A stretch of 64,000 nucleotides of DNA, from contig JACQZZ010000066.1 of assembly GCA_016213625.1 (NCBI GenBank), positions 1 to 64,000 of the forward strand. The letters are read 5' to 3'. Below, piece by piece: positions 35,339 through 44,031 of this stretch. The notes under the pieces are model-generated. The model had not been told where the DNA came from, did not search any database, and saw nothing but the letters and a program-made list of their open reading frames with translations. Within the stretch, counting starts at the first letter, position 1, and each line of letters starts with the position of its first letter. This DNA is from Actinomycetota bacterium (GTDB taxonomy: Bacteria; Actinomycetota; Acidimicrobiia; Acidimicrobiales; Ilumatobacteraceae). The position numbers were made by a program, and so were the translations under genes.

Positions 35339-35782
35339 GTGCACATTCTCGTCGCCACCGATGCCGACTACGTCGTCAACGACGTCACCTCCGCCCTGAG
35401 CGGCCCCGACGTCCGCTTCACCATCTGCAGCGAAGGACGTGAGATCAGCCGCCTCGTGGGCAAGGGCGACGTCGATCTCGCGGTGCTCGACCTGCAGATC
35501 GGGTCGAAGGGTGGCATGGCCGTCACCATGGATCTGCGCCTCGACGAGAGCGCTGGGCGCATTCCGGGCGTGAAGGTGCTGATGTTGCTCGACCGCAAGG
35601 CCGATGTGCACCTGGCGAAGCGATCCGCCGCCGACACGTGGCTGGTGAAGCCCACCGACCCGATGCAGCTGAAGCGGGCCGTGCGCGACCTGATGAACCC
35701 TCCGGCCCCGCCCGTCGACCCTGTCGACCAGGGTGATGCCGTCGAGGAATCGTCTGAGGAAGACGCCGTCAGCGCCGGATAG
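35339..35782 (+). CDS. Stand-alone receiver-domain protein
   Basis: 147 residues from GTG 35339. The CheY-like fold is visible: MHILVATDADYVVNDV (acidic pocket), DLAVLDLQIGSKGG with the phosphoacceptor Asp in VLDL, and LVKPTDPMQLKRAV with the conserved Lys. After about residue 118 there is a Pro/Asp/Glu-rich tail (PPAPPVDPVDQ) and no output domain. No kinase gene is adjacent. It lies directly upstream of tRNA-Pro. Confidence 0.83.
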   Translation: MHILVATDADYVVNDVTSALSGPDVRFTICSEGREISRLVGKGDVDLAVLDLQIGSKGGMAVTMDLRLDESAGRIPGVKVLMLLDRKADVHLAKRSAADTWLVKPTDPMQLKRAVRDLMNPPAPPVDPVDQGDAVEESSEEDAVSAG

Positions 35783-35785
35783 CAT
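35780..35785 (+). promoter_or_regulatory. -10 element TAGCAT of the tRNA-Pro gene
   Basis: TAGCAT is 12 bases before the tRNA 5' end, the same hexamer as for tRNA-Thr. It overlaps the stop codon (tag) of the receiver gene. Confidence 0.45.
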
Positions 35786-35797
35786 GCTCCCTCGCTA

Positions 35798-35875
35798 CGG
35801 GGTGTAGCGCAGCTTGGTTAGCGCGCCACGTTCGGGACGTGGAGGCCGGAAGTTCGAATCTTCTCACCCCGACCA
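35798..35875 (+). tRNA. tRNA-Pro (anticodon CGG)
   Basis: Acceptor CGGGGTG/CACCCCG, D arm GCGC...GCGC, anticodon stem CCACG/CGTGG with loop TTCGGGA (anticodon CGG, reads CCG), T arm GGAAG-TTCGAAT-CTTCT (one G-U pair), discriminator A at 35872, and CCA encoded at 35873-35875. Confidence 0.97.
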
Positions 35876-35878
35876 CAG

Positions 35879-35922
35879 AACCCCTGGTCACGGACATGCG
35901 ACAGCAGTCCGGGCCAGGGGTT
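35879..35922 (+). terminator. Stem-loop after tRNA-Pro
   Basis: AACCCCTGG (35879-35887) pairs perfectly with CCAGGGGTT (35914-35922); an inner GGAC/GTCC pair is inside the 26-nt loop. It starts four bases after the CCA and is followed by T. It is the likely end of the tRNA transcript. Confidence 0.6.
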
Positions 35923-35986
35923 TCCGGTTGTTCGCCGCCGATCCACACCTGCTGGTCACGCCACCGTCCGGCGATGGGTCCGCTCG

Positions 35987-36847
35987 CTACGCGGAGACGG
36001 CGTCATACGTCGTCGAGGGTTCGATCGGCCATCGCAGTTCGACGATCGCATCACTGGACGTGTTCCGATGGTTCGCCTCTTGGCGAAGGAGTGGGTAGCG
36101 CTCGAGGATGGGGGTGTCGCGAGGAGAGGCGTGCCGACCGACCCACGATCCGAGGATCCGGTACGTGTCCCCGATCGTGTCGAAGCCGTCACTGTGCACC
36201 AGCGACGCCCACGTCTGCGCAGGTATCTCGCCGATCCGGCAGTCCTCGACCTCGATGAGAACGGGCTCGTCGACCGCGACGAAGACGGTCACGTCTTCGA
36301 TCATCTCGTCGTCGAGTGCCGCGGTGTACAGCGCCCCGATCGGTTCACCGGCTGCGCGTCGGTCTCCAGCGAGCGAACGGAGCCGCTCGGCGGCACGCTC
36401 GATCCAACTCCACAGCTCGGCCGACGGCGCGACCAGTCTCGTCTCGACGACGAGGAGCGGGCCGGTGTCGACGAGGTGGACGGGTGTGGATGCCGCAGCG
36501 AGTCCGAACTGGAGCTCACCGACGATTCGTTCGACCTCCTCGAGCCTGCTCAACATCCGGTGCTCGTGCTGTCGGAGGATCACCGATGTGACGTCGGGAT
36601 CGCGAGCTCGAAGTACACGTTGCACATCGGTGAGGGGCAGGTCCAGAGCCCGCAACCTGACGATCACCAGAGCATCAGCCAGCTGGTCGACCGAGTAGCA
36701 CCGGTAGCCGGTTCGGGCGTCGACCGAGTCGGGTACGAGCAGACCCGACTCGTGGTAGTTGCGCAGCGTTCGGACCGAGATCGAGCACGCCCGCGAGAAC
36801 GCTCCGATCGGCAACACCCCCGAGTTCACCAGCGCATTCTCGTCCAT
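35987..36847 (-). CDS. MerR-family regulator with GyrI-like effector domain
   Basis: 286 residues from ATG 36847. The N-terminal MerR winged helix is IGAFSRACSISVRTLRNYHESGLLVPD then GYRCYSVDQLADALVIVRLRALDLPL, followed by the dimerisation helix (LRQHEHRMLSRLEEVERIVGE). The C-terminal ~150 residues are GyrI-like/BmrR-type (PLLVVETRLVAPSAELWSWIE, GEPIGALYT, VHSDGFDTIGDTYRILGSWV), which bind bulky ligands. It is second in an operon with the VOC gene, 13 bp apart. MerR-type operators occur in the VOC promoter and in the divergent SRPBCC promoter, so it should be autoregulated. Confidence 0.88.
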   Translation of the reverse strand: MDENALVNSGVLPIGAFSRACSISVRTLRNYHESGLLVPDSVDARTGYRCYSVDQLADALVIVRLRALDLPLTDVQRVLRARDPDVTSVILRQHEHRMLSRLEEVERIVGELQFGLAAASTPVHLVDTGPLLVVETRLVAPSAELWSWIERAAERLRSLAGDRRAAGEPIGALYTAALDDEMIEDVTVFVAVDEPVLIEVEDCRIGEIPAQTWASLVHSDGFDTIGDTYRILGSWVGRHASPRDTPILERYPLLRQEANHRNTSSDAIVELRWPIEPSTTYDAVSA

Positions 36848-36860
36848 CCGGCGATCCCTC

Positions 36861-37220
36861 TCAGCCAACCAGACAGAACTCGTTGCCGAACGGGTCGACG
36901 AGCACGGTCCAGCCGTCAAATCGTTCGATGATCCTGGCGTCGAGTGCAACGGCACGGTCCTCTGCGTCGGGCAGCGATTCGACACGAAGATCGAGATGCA
37001 CCCGGTTCTTCACCCGCTTCTCCTCAGGCACGGCGACGAAGCAGACGTTCACCGGCCCGCCGCTCAGCGACGTGAATTCCGAGCCGGCGTGGTCGATCGC
37101 GAGGCCGGTCAGCTGCGACCAGAACGTCCCGGTCGCGAGCGCATCAGTGCAGTCGATGGTGACCGCTGCAATGGTCGCGACAGCGGTGGTGACGACGTGT
37201 TCAGGATGTGAAGTGTTCAT
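36861..37220 (-). CDS. VOC/glyoxalase-fold protein
   Basis: 119 residues from ATG 37220. Two beta-alpha-beta-beta-beta modules: IAAVTIDCTDALATGTFWSQ with LAIDHAGSEFTSLSGG, then RVHLDLRVESLPDAEDRAVA and FDGWTVLVDPFGNEFCLVG, the usual C-terminal ending. It has the size of a glyoxalase-like or bleomycin-resistance-like family member; a full metal-binding set is not evident. It is the first gene of the MerR operon, with a 19-bp-spacer MerR promoter and a seven-base leaderless gap. Confidence 0.83.
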   Translation of the reverse strand: MNTSHPEHVVTTAVATIAAVTIDCTDALATGTFWSQLTGLAIDHAGSEFTSLSGGPVNVCFVAVPEEKRVKNRVHLDLRVESLPDAEDRAVALDARIIERFDGWTVLVDPFGNEFCLVG

Positions 37221-37227
37221 ACCCACA

Positions 37228-37258
37228 ACGCTGCGGTCTCCACCCGGTGGAGGGTCAA
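37228..37258 (-). promoter_or_regulatory. MerR-type promoter/operator of the VOC-merR operon
   Basis: On the minus strand TTGACC (-35, 37258-37253) is followed by the perfect inverted repeat CTCCACC-G-GGTGGAG (37252-37238) inside a 19-bp spacer, and CAGCGT (-10, 37233-37228). ATG 37220 follows after seven bases. A long spacer with the operator between -35 and -10 is the mark of MerR-activated promoters. Confidence 0.65.
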
Positions 37259-37273
37259 GCACCAATTCGTGCC

Positions 37274-37304
37274 TTGACTCTCCAGCAGGTGGAGGGCCGA
37301 TCGT
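37274..37304 (+). promoter_or_regulatory. MerR-type promoter/operator of the SRPBCC gene
   Basis: TTGACT (-35, 37274-37279), CTCCAGC-A-GGTGGAG (37280-37294; one mismatch to a perfect repeat) within a 19-bp spacer, and GATCGT (-10, 37299-37304). ATG 37311 follows after six bases. It closely resembles the BmrR operator TTGACTCTCC...GGAG arrangement. Confidence 0.65.
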
Positions 37305-37310
37305 GACGAC

Positions 37311-37712
37311 ATGGCATCCATCATCAAGACCCTGTCGACGGCCGCACCTCTCGCCGAGGTGTGGGACGCGATCCGCGACGTCGGAGCGGTCCACACCAGG
37401 CTCGTTCCAGGATTCGTCGTCGCGACAACGCTCGAGGACGACGGGCGACACGTGACATTCGTGAACGGCTTGACGGTCGTCGAACCGATCGTGACGATCG
37501 ACGACCAGCACCACAGGTTGGTGTGGACTGCTCGAGGCGGCACGTCCACTCACTACAACGGTGCCCTTCACGCAACCGTCGGCCGGAACGGCGGGACCGA
37601 CGTCTCGTGGATCGCGGACGTGCTCCCCGACGAGCTGGCGCCGACGATCGCGAAGAACATGGCAGCAGGCATCGAAGCAATGCAGCGAACCCTCGACCAA
37701 CTCGCCAGCTGA
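37311..37712 (+). CDS. SRPBCC-family protein (polyketide cyclase/START-like)
   Basis: 133 residues from ATG 37311. The SRPBCC pattern is visible as SIIKTLSTAAPLAEVWDAI at the N-terminus, VEPIVTIDDQHHRLVWTARGG, TDVSWIADVLPDELAP and the long C-terminal helix AGIEAMQRTLDQLAS. Such small proteins hold a hydrophobic ligand in a cavity. It is divergent from the VOC-merR operon and appears to be controlled by the same regulator, suggesting a ligand-responsive detoxification set. A short hairpin lies after it. Confidence 0.83.
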   Translation: MASIIKTLSTAAPLAEVWDAIRDVGAVHTRLVPGFVVATTLEDDGRHVTFVNGLTVVEPIVTIDDQHHRLVWTARGGTSTHYNGALHATVGRNGGTDVSWIADVLPDELAPTIAKNMAAGIEAMQRTLDQLAS

Positions 37713-37714
37713 AC

Positions 37715-37733
37715 CCGAGCAGCGGCGGCTCGG
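37715..37733 (+). terminator. Short hairpin after the SRPBCC gene
   Basis: CCGAGC pairs with GCTCGG around a seven-base loop (AGCGGCG), two bases after the stop. There is no T tail, so it is a weak call. Confidence 0.35.
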
Positions 37734-37848
37734 CGGGTGCGCAGGGTCTGGTTTCTCGCCTGATATCGCGTCCCGGTTCGGAGAAATCCTTCAGATCATG
37801 CGGTGGACGGCCGATGGTGTGCTGACGAAGTCGAAGGGGAGGGTCCGA

Positions 37849-38712
37849 ATGACCAGCCTGCCGCCGCCAGCCGGTACACCGCACGTGCCCATGCCGCCGC
37901 CCCCGCCTGCCGCGGCACCCGTCGCCGCGCTACCGCCTCGGGCCGAGGATGAGGCGCCGCCGGCCAACTCGTTGTTCGTACCCCGACCTCGATCGGGCGC
38001 GCCAGTGGCTCCCGACCGCACGCTCCAGAGCGGCATCGTGGTGTCGCGCCATGTCGGCCCGATCCGCACCACCGGTGCATTCGGTGCCGCGATGGTCGCG
38101 TGCTACACCGCCACCTCGGCGGGCGCGGTGCTGCTGATGGGCAACTACTCCAAGGGTCTGGATCTCTGGCGCGAGGTGCGGGCTCGCGGTGAGGTCGTCG
38201 CCGACGACCTCACACGCGCCACGGCGATCGACGATCGCACCTTCCTCCTCACGTGCGTGGTGGGAGCGTTGCTCCTGCTCAGCGCCGTGGCGACGGCGTG
38301 CTGGGCTCGCCGAGTCGCGCAGAACGCCGTGGCGATCGGCCGCACCGACACCGACGTTCGGTGGGCCACGATCTCGTGGTTCATCCCCGTCGTGTGGTTC
38401 TTCGTCGGCTTCGTCCAGATTCGCAAGACCCCACGGTCGGGCCGGTGGGTGTGGTGGTGGCAGGTCACGTTCGTCGCGCCGTTCGCCGCGGTCTGGTTCG
38501 TGAGCAAGATCTCCCAGGCCAACGCGCGGTTCGACGTCGCGAACTACGGCGGGGTGAAGGCCCGCACGCTCTTCGCCGACTACGAACGGTTCTTCCAGAT
38601 GTCGGTCGTCATGGCGATCTGCCTCCCCATCAGCACCCTGTTGGCGATGCGGAGCGTGCTGCTCGTCCGCTCGATCTACGCCACCATCGCCGGCGAGACC
38701 GCCTCCGCCTGA
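37849..38712 (+). CDS. DUF4328 family membrane protein
   Basis: 287 residues from ATG 37849, with GGGGAGGG five bases upstream; ATG 37798 is also in frame but lacks a ribosome site. An N-terminal Pro/Ala-rich cytoplasmic region (about 1-60, PPPPPAAAPVAALPPRAE) leads to four membrane segments. The DUF4328 core reads CWARRVAQNAVAIGRTDTDVRWATISWFIPVVWFFVGFVQIRK, followed by a TM that includes WWWQVTFVAPFAAVWFV. The family is common in Actinobacteria, and no function is known. Confidence 0.75.
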   Translation: MTSLPPPAGTPHVPMPPPPPAAAPVAALPPRAEDEAPPANSLFVPRPRSGAPVAPDRTLQSGIVVSRHVGPIRTTGAFGAAMVACYTATSAGAVLLMGNYSKGLDLWREVRARGEVVADDLTRATAIDDRTFLLTCVVGALLLLSAVATACWARRVAQNAVAIGRTDTDVRWATISWFIPVVWFFVGFVQIRKTPRSGRWVWWWQVTFVAPFAAVWFVSKISQANARFDVANYGGVKARTLFADYERFFQMSVVMAICLPISTLLAMRSVLLVRSIYATIAGETASA

Positions 38713-38725
38713 TTCGACTCGACGG

Positions 38726-39259
38726 TCACGCGCGTTCGATGACCGATCGAGCAGCGCGGACGGCCACGGGGGTGGCGGGCGCCGACTCGGCCAGCTGGAT
38801 GGCACGGGCAGCAGCGAGGACCGCATCGTGCAACGCCCGGTCACCGTCGTCGGCGTACGAGAACTCCCACTGCCGCGCCCGCTCGGCGACGAGCGTCTTC
38901 TCGGGCTCGTCGGGGTACACCCCGGCTGCGGGGAAGACCCGACAGTCGTAGGTGCGGCACGTGCGCGGCCGGTGCGCGTAGATGGTGCACCCGTGGTCGC
39001 TCAGCATCGGGCACCTGCCGCGTTCGTCGTAGCCGAGCAGCATGTTGCCCTTCGGCATCCGCGGGGCCGGGAACAGCAGTTCCGACGGGATGTGCGCCAA
39101 CGCGTCGCGCTCATCGGCCTCGATCAGGATGAACTGCGAGGACGAGCAGCAGCCCACACAGCTGCCGCAGGCGACGTCGGTGTCGCCCTCGCCTCGCAGT
39201 GCCGCAGCCAGCTCCGCCAACCACGCCCCGAAGTCGCCGGCGGGTAGCGGACGGGTCAC
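38726..39259 (-). CDS. YkgJ-family zinc/iron cysteine-cluster protein
   Basis: 177 residues from GTG 39259. The cysteine pattern is C-G-S-C-V-G-C-C near residue 35, then RCPMLSDHGCTIYAHRPRTCRTYDCRVF, as in the YkgJ/UPF0153 family thought to bind Zn or Fe-S. In this family a Cx2Cx3CC motif and CxxxxxxxC...C ligands are typical. The GTG overlaps the MazG stop by four bases. Function unknown. Confidence 0.85.
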   Translation of the reverse strand: MTRPLPAGDFGAWLAELAAALRGEGDTDVACGSCVGCCSSSQFILIEADERDALAHIPSELLFPAPRMPKGNMLLGYDERGRCPMLSDHGCTIYAHRPRTCRTYDCRVFPAAGVYPDEPEKTLVAERARQWEFSYADDGDRALHDAVLAAARAIQLAESAPATPVAVRAARSVIERA

Positions 39260-39537
39260 GGGCAGGCGCAGGGAATGGCCTCGCACCGCGGGCAACCGCG
39301 GGCGTAGCGATCGATGGCCTCGGTGAGATCGACACCCGTCTGGTTGGCCAGCGTGGCCACCCAGGCGATGACGTCGCCGAACTCGTGCACGCGTTGTTCG
39401 TGCGTGCCCTTGCGCACCGCCTGGGCGAGTTCGCCGACCTCCTCGGCCAACCACGCCACCGACGCCGGCACCCCGCGACCGCGGTCGCGTTCGCCGAAGG
39501 TGACCTCGATGAACGCCTGCAGGTCGCGGAGATCCAC
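39256..39537 (-). CDS. MazG-like nucleotide pyrophosphohydrolase
   Basis: 93 residues from GTG 39537, two bases after the asd stop. The MazG all-alpha core is AWLAEEVGELAQAVRKG followed by EFGDVIAWVATLANQTGVDL, with EEVGE and the EFGD(x)xxW acidic ligands for Mg2+. The C-terminal tail CPRCEAIPCACP holds four cysteines and is unusual for the family; it may bind a metal. It would hydrolyse NTPs or dNTPs to monophosphates. It is co-transcribed with asd and the YkgJ gene. Confidence 0.8.
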   Translation of the reverse strand: MDLRDLQAFIEVTFGERDRGRGVPASVAWLAEEVGELAQAVRKGTHEQRVHEFGDVIAWVATLANQTGVDLTEAIDRYARGCPRCEAIPCACP

Positions 39538-39539
39538 GA

Positions 39540-40601
<1,062 letters not shown>

Positions 40602-40612
40602 TTACCACTCCG

Positions 40613-40633
40613 CGCGCCGCGACCAGCGGCGCG
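40613..40633 (-). terminator. Hairpin after the methyltransferase gene
   Basis: CGCGCCGC and GCGGCGCG pair around GACCA (plus-strand reading), 12 bp beyond the stop at 40645. There is no T run. The same region lies upstream of the asd -10. Confidence 0.45.
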
Positions 40634-40644
40634 GTCGTTTCAGC

Positions 40645-41469
40645 TCACTTCACCTTGGCGACGAGCCACCAGTGGCTGCGGTGCACCCCGCTGAACACGT
40701 CGTCGGTGGTGCCCGAGATGTGGAAGGCGCGACGCTTGGGTGAGCGGAAGATGTGCACGTCGGTGAGGGCCGGTGCCACGGTGCTCATCACTTCGTCGGG
40801 CGACAGGCGGTTCGCCTGCCAACCGAGACGAGCGGGCAACCGCATCTGGGCGATCTTCGGACCCACACGGGGTAGGCGCCAGGTGGCACGGGTGATCTTG
40901 CCGGCCGGCCACAGCACGGCGTCCTGCGGCACCCAGGTACGGAAGTTCAGCGCCACGAAGCCGCCCGGCTTCGCCACGCGAACGGCCTCGCGCACCAGCG
41001 CGAGCCCATCGTCGTGATGGCAGTGCTGCAGCGTGATGTAGCTGAACACCAGGCCCGCGGAGTCGTCGGGTAGCTCGAGCGTGCGGCCGTCGGTGACGTG
41101 GCTGGTCTGCAACCGCTCGGGCAGGCCGAACTGGGCGACGGTCTCGCGGCAACGCTCGAGGAACGCGGCATCGAGATCGCAGGCGACGACCTTGCTGAAC
41201 ATCTTCGTGAAACTCGCGGTCATACGGCCGATGCCGCTGCCGATCTCCACGATGGTGTCGGCACCCAGCTCGGGTGTGTACAGCCCAAAGGCGGTGAGGT
41301 AGGCGGCGGTCTCGTTGTTCCCCGTCTCGACGAAGTCGGCGAGGCTCAGTTCCTCGCCGGTGACGTTGTTGAAGACCCAGCCGGTCTCGCGCACGACATC
41401 GTCGGCGGAGTGCTCGCTCTCCGAGGCGGTTCCTGCGGCCTTCCAGGGCACGTGTTGACGTCGGCTCAT
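40645..41469 (-). CDS. Class I SAM-dependent methyltransferase
   Basis: 274 residues from ATG 41469. Motif I is VEIGSGIGRMTASF; VVACDLDAAF is the acidic ribose-binding strand; FSYITLQHCHH and ALVREAVRVAKPGGFVAL are motifs IV/V-like. The N-terminal ~60 residues (ETGWVFNNVTGEELSLADF) act as a cap. Substrate not predictable. It stands between lysC and asd on the same strand, but 59 bp and 85 bp gaps allow a separate transcript. Confidence 0.83.
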   Translation of the reverse strand: MSRRQHVPWKAAGTASESEHSADDVVRETGWVFNNVTGEELSLADFVETGNNETAAYLTAFGLYTPELGADTIVEIGSGIGRMTASFTKMFSKVVACDLDAAFLERCRETVAQFGLPERLQTSHVTDGRTLELPDDSAGLVFSYITLQHCHHDDGLALVREAVRVAKPGGFVALNFRTWVPQDAVLWPAGKITRATWRLPRVGPKIAQMRLPARLGWQANRLSPDEVMSTVAPALTDVHIFRSPKRRAFHISGTTDDVFSGVHRSHWWLVAKVK

Positions 41470-41528
41470 GACCGCACCAGTGTGCCAGGCAGGAGCGGTC
41501 GCTCCACGTCAACGAGGGGTGACGCGGG

Positions 41529-42779
41529 TTACTTCCGCTCCGGCAGGGGCGCGGAGTAGGCGTGGCCGGAGTCGAGACCGAAGGCCGTGTGCAGTGCCCG
41601 AGCCGCCTGGTCGAGGTCGGCGGCCGACGTGACGACGCTGATGCGGATGGTGGAGGTGCTGATCATCTGGATGTTGATGCCCTCGTCGGCCAGGACTCGG
41701 AACATCTTGGCGGCGATGCCCGGGCTGGTCTTCATGCCCGCGCCGACGAGGCTGATCTTGGCGATGGAGGCGTCGTGTTCCACACCACGGGCCTGCACGT
41801 CGACGGCGATGCGTTCGACGATGCTCTGCGCGGAGGCGATGTCGGCCTTCGGAATGGTGAAGCTGATGTCGGTGGTGCCGTCGTGGCTGGTGTTCTGCAC
41901 GATCATGTCGACGTTCACGTTCGCGGCGGCGAGCGGCTCGAAGAGAGCCGCCGAGATACCGGGTCGGTCGGGCACGGCCACGACGGTGAACTTGGCCTCG
42001 GAGGTGTCGGTGACGACGCCGGAGATGATGGGGTCTTCCATGTTGGGCTCCTGTGACGTGACCCACGTGCCGAGTTCCCAGGTGAAGGCGGAACGGACGT
42101 GGACGGGAACGTTGTGGTTGCGAGCGAACTCGACGCTGCGGAGTGCGAGCACCTTGCTGCCCGCACCGGCCATCTCGAGCATCTCGTCGAAGTTGACGTG
42201 GGCGAGCTTGCGCGCCTGGGGCACGATGCGCGGGTCGGCGGTGAACACGCCTGTGACATCGGTGTAGATCTCGCAGGCATCGGCGTTCAGGGCGGCGGCG
42301 AGTGCCACCGCGGTGGTGTCGCTGCCACCACGACCGAGCGACGTGATCTCCTTGTCGGTGCTGATGCCCTGGAAACCGGCCACCACGCACACCTTGCCCT
42401 GGGACAGCGCTTCGCGCACCCGGTCGCCCTTCACCTCGAGGATCTTGGCCTTGGTGTGCACCGTGTCGGTGATGATGCCGGCCTGGCTGCCGGTGAAGCT
42501 CTTGGCCTCCACGCCCAGGTCGGCGAGCGCCATGCACAGCAACGCCATGCTGATGCGCTCACCCGTGGTGATGAGCATGTCCATCTCGCGACCGGGCTGG
42601 GTGGTCGACACGTCGTTGGCCAGCTTGATGAGGTTGTCGGTGGACTTGCCCATGGCGCTGGGCACCACCACGACGTCGTTGCCGTGCCGCTTGGTGATGG
42701 CGATGTTCTCGGCGACGGCGCGCATGCGATCGGGGTCTGCGACGGACGTACCGCCGTACTTCTGCACAATCAGGGCCAC
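41529..42779 (-). CDS. lysC: Aspartate kinase
   Basis: 416 residues from GTG 42779. VQKYGGTSVAD is the N-terminal kinase signature; GGSDTTAVALAAALNADACEIYTDVTGV and TADPR follow. Two ACT domains (about 265-345 and 350-410) carry the feedback site for Lys/Thr (KFTVVAVPDRPGISAALFEPL, ISLVGAGMKTSPGIAAKMF). It phosphorylates aspartate. An internal ATG at 42041 with AGGAG six bases upstream probably makes a separate beta subunit, as in C. glutamicum. The gene is divergent from the MFS gene, with a TAGCCT (42794-42789, minus) nine bases before the GTG. Confidence 0.96.
   Translation of the reverse strand: MALIVQKYGGTSVADPDRMRAVAENIAITKRHGNDVVVVPSAMGKSTDNLIKLANDVSTTQPGREMDMLITTGERISMALLCMALADLGVEAKSFTGSQAGIITDTVHTKAKILEVKGDRVREALSQGKVCVVAGFQGISTDKEITSLGRGGSDTTAVALAAALNADACEIYTDVTGVFTADPRIVPQARKLAHVNFDEMLEMAGAGSKVLALRSVEFARNHNVPVHVRSAFTWELGTWVTSQEPNMEDPIISGVVTDTSEAKFTVVAVPDRPGISAALFEPLAAANVNVDMIVQNTSHDGTTDISFTIPKADIASAQSIVERIAVDVQARGVEHDASIAKISLVGAGMKTSPGIAAKMFRVLADEGINIQMISTSTIRISVVTSAADLDQAARALHTAFGLDSGHAYSAPLPERK
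42041..42052 (-). promoter_or_regulatory. Internal ribosome site and start for the lysC beta subunit
   Basis: AGGAG (42052-42048) lies six bases before an in-frame ATG (42041-42039). The 170-residue product would contain both ACT domains only, matching the beta subunit of hetero-oligomeric aspartokinases. Confidence 0.55.
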
Positions 42780-42835
42780 GGGTCGGAAAGGCTAGCGACG
42801 GCACGCCCGGAACACCCTGTGGATTGCCCCACCGG

Positions 42836-42841
42836 TAGCGT
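42836..42841 (+). promoter_or_regulatory. -10 element TAGCGT of the MFS gene
   Basis: TAGCGT lies eight bases before GTG 42850 (leaderless). Confidence 0.45.
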
Positions 42842-42849
42842 CGCTCCTC

Positions 42850-44031
42850 GTGCTGCAGCGTGCCCTCGACGACTCGTACCCCGCAGAGGTGCGCGACCAC
42901 ATCACCCTGCTCACCGGTGCACGCACCTGTGCGAACGCCTGCTTCCGCTTCGCGCCGCCGTTCCTGGCCACGATCGCCGCTGGTCAGGGCACGTCGCTGG
43001 ATCGCATCGGCGTCGCCCTCGCGGTGAGCGAGCTCTCGGGCCTCGCCTCGCCGCTCACCGCCCGAGTCGCCGATCGCTTCCATCGCCGCACGGCCATGAC
43101 CGCCGGTTTGGTCGGCGTGGGCCTCGGTGCCACGCTCGCAGGTCTGAGCGGGCACCTGGTGGTGTTCACCGTGGCGCTCGTCGTGCTCGCGCAGAGCAAG
43201 GTGATGTTCGACCTCGGTCTCGCCTCGTGGGTCAGCGATCGCGTGCCGTTCGAGCGCCGCGGCCGAGTGATCGGCCTCACCGAGACCTCGTGGGCGCTGG
43301 GCCTCCTGCTCGGTGTGACCACGATGGGGCTCATCACCGCGACCACCAGTTGGCGCATCGGTTACGCCGCGGGTGCCGTGGCCGTGGTGGCCATGGCGGG
43401 CCTGGTGGTCCGCGCGATCCCTGACGACGGGGTGGGTCAGGGTCACGCCGACCGACCGCGCTCACACGCACGCATCGTCCCCCGCGGGTGGGTGGTGGCG
43501 GCCGCCGTGTTCTGCCTGATGGCCGCGAGCCAGTTCCTGTTCGTCACCTTCGGCAGCTGGTTGCAGGACCACGCAGGCCTCACCGACACGGGGGTCAGCA
43601 TCGTGGTGTTCGGGTTGGGGTTCGGTGAACTGCTCAGCTCGCTCTCCGCCGCCCGCTACTCGGATCGGTGGGGCAAGGAACGGGCCGCCGCCATCGGTGC
43701 GGGCATCATGATCCCCGCGGCGCTGGGCCTGGCGCTCGCGCATGGCCACACCTGGATCGGCCTGCCGCTGCTCGTCGTCGCGATCGCCGCGTTCGAGTTC
43801 GGCATCGTCAGCGCCATCCCGCTCTCCTCCGAGATCGTGCCGGGCGCGCCGGCCAGAGGCATGGCACTCACGCTCGCAGTGGGCACCCTGGGGCGCGCCG
43901 TGGCCAGCATCCCCGCGACACGTCTCTACGTTCGCCACGGCATGGCCTGGCCCGCGGTGATGTGCGCCGTGCTGGCCGGTGGGGGCGTGCTCGCCATGGG
44001 CCGCGCCCGCGCGATGCGACCGGTCAGCTGA
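42850..44031 (+). CDS. Major facilitator superfamily transporter
   Basis: 393 residues from GTG 42850. Twelve hydrophobic segments in two halves; the loop 2-3 motif reads RVADRFHRRTAMTAGLVGVG (the G-x-x-x-D-R-x-x-R-R pattern) and the symmetrical ARYSDRWGKERAAAIGAGI is in the second half. The N-terminus begins unusually (LQRALDDSYPAEVRDHITLL). Substrate unknown. It is divergent from lysC and converges with the acyltransferase gene, overlapping it by eight bases. Confidence 0.85.
   Translation: MLQRALDDSYPAEVRDHITLLTGARTCANACFRFAPPFLATIAAGQGTSLDRIGVALAVSELSGLASPLTARVADRFHRRTAMTAGLVGVGLGATLAGLSGHLVVFTVALVVLAQSKVMFDLGLASWVSDRVPFERRGRVIGLTETSWALGLLLGVTTMGLITATTSWRIGYAAGAVAVVAMAGLVVRAIPDDGVGQGHADRPRSHARIVPRGWVVAAAVFCLMAASQFLFVTFGSWLQDHAGLTDTGVSIVVFGLGFGELLSSLSAARYSDRWGKERAAAIGAGIMIPAALGLALAHGHTWIGLPLLVVAIAAFEFGIVSAIPLSSEIVPGAPARGMALTLAVGTLGRAVASIPATRLYVRHGMAWPAVMCAVLAGGGVLAMGRARAMRPVS

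Noticed and set aside
35798-37712. Integrative element inserted at tRNA-Pro
   Set aside because: The tRNA is intact with its own terminator. I found no direct repeat of its 3' end downstream, and no integrase. The slightly lower GC of the MerR region is not enough evidence.
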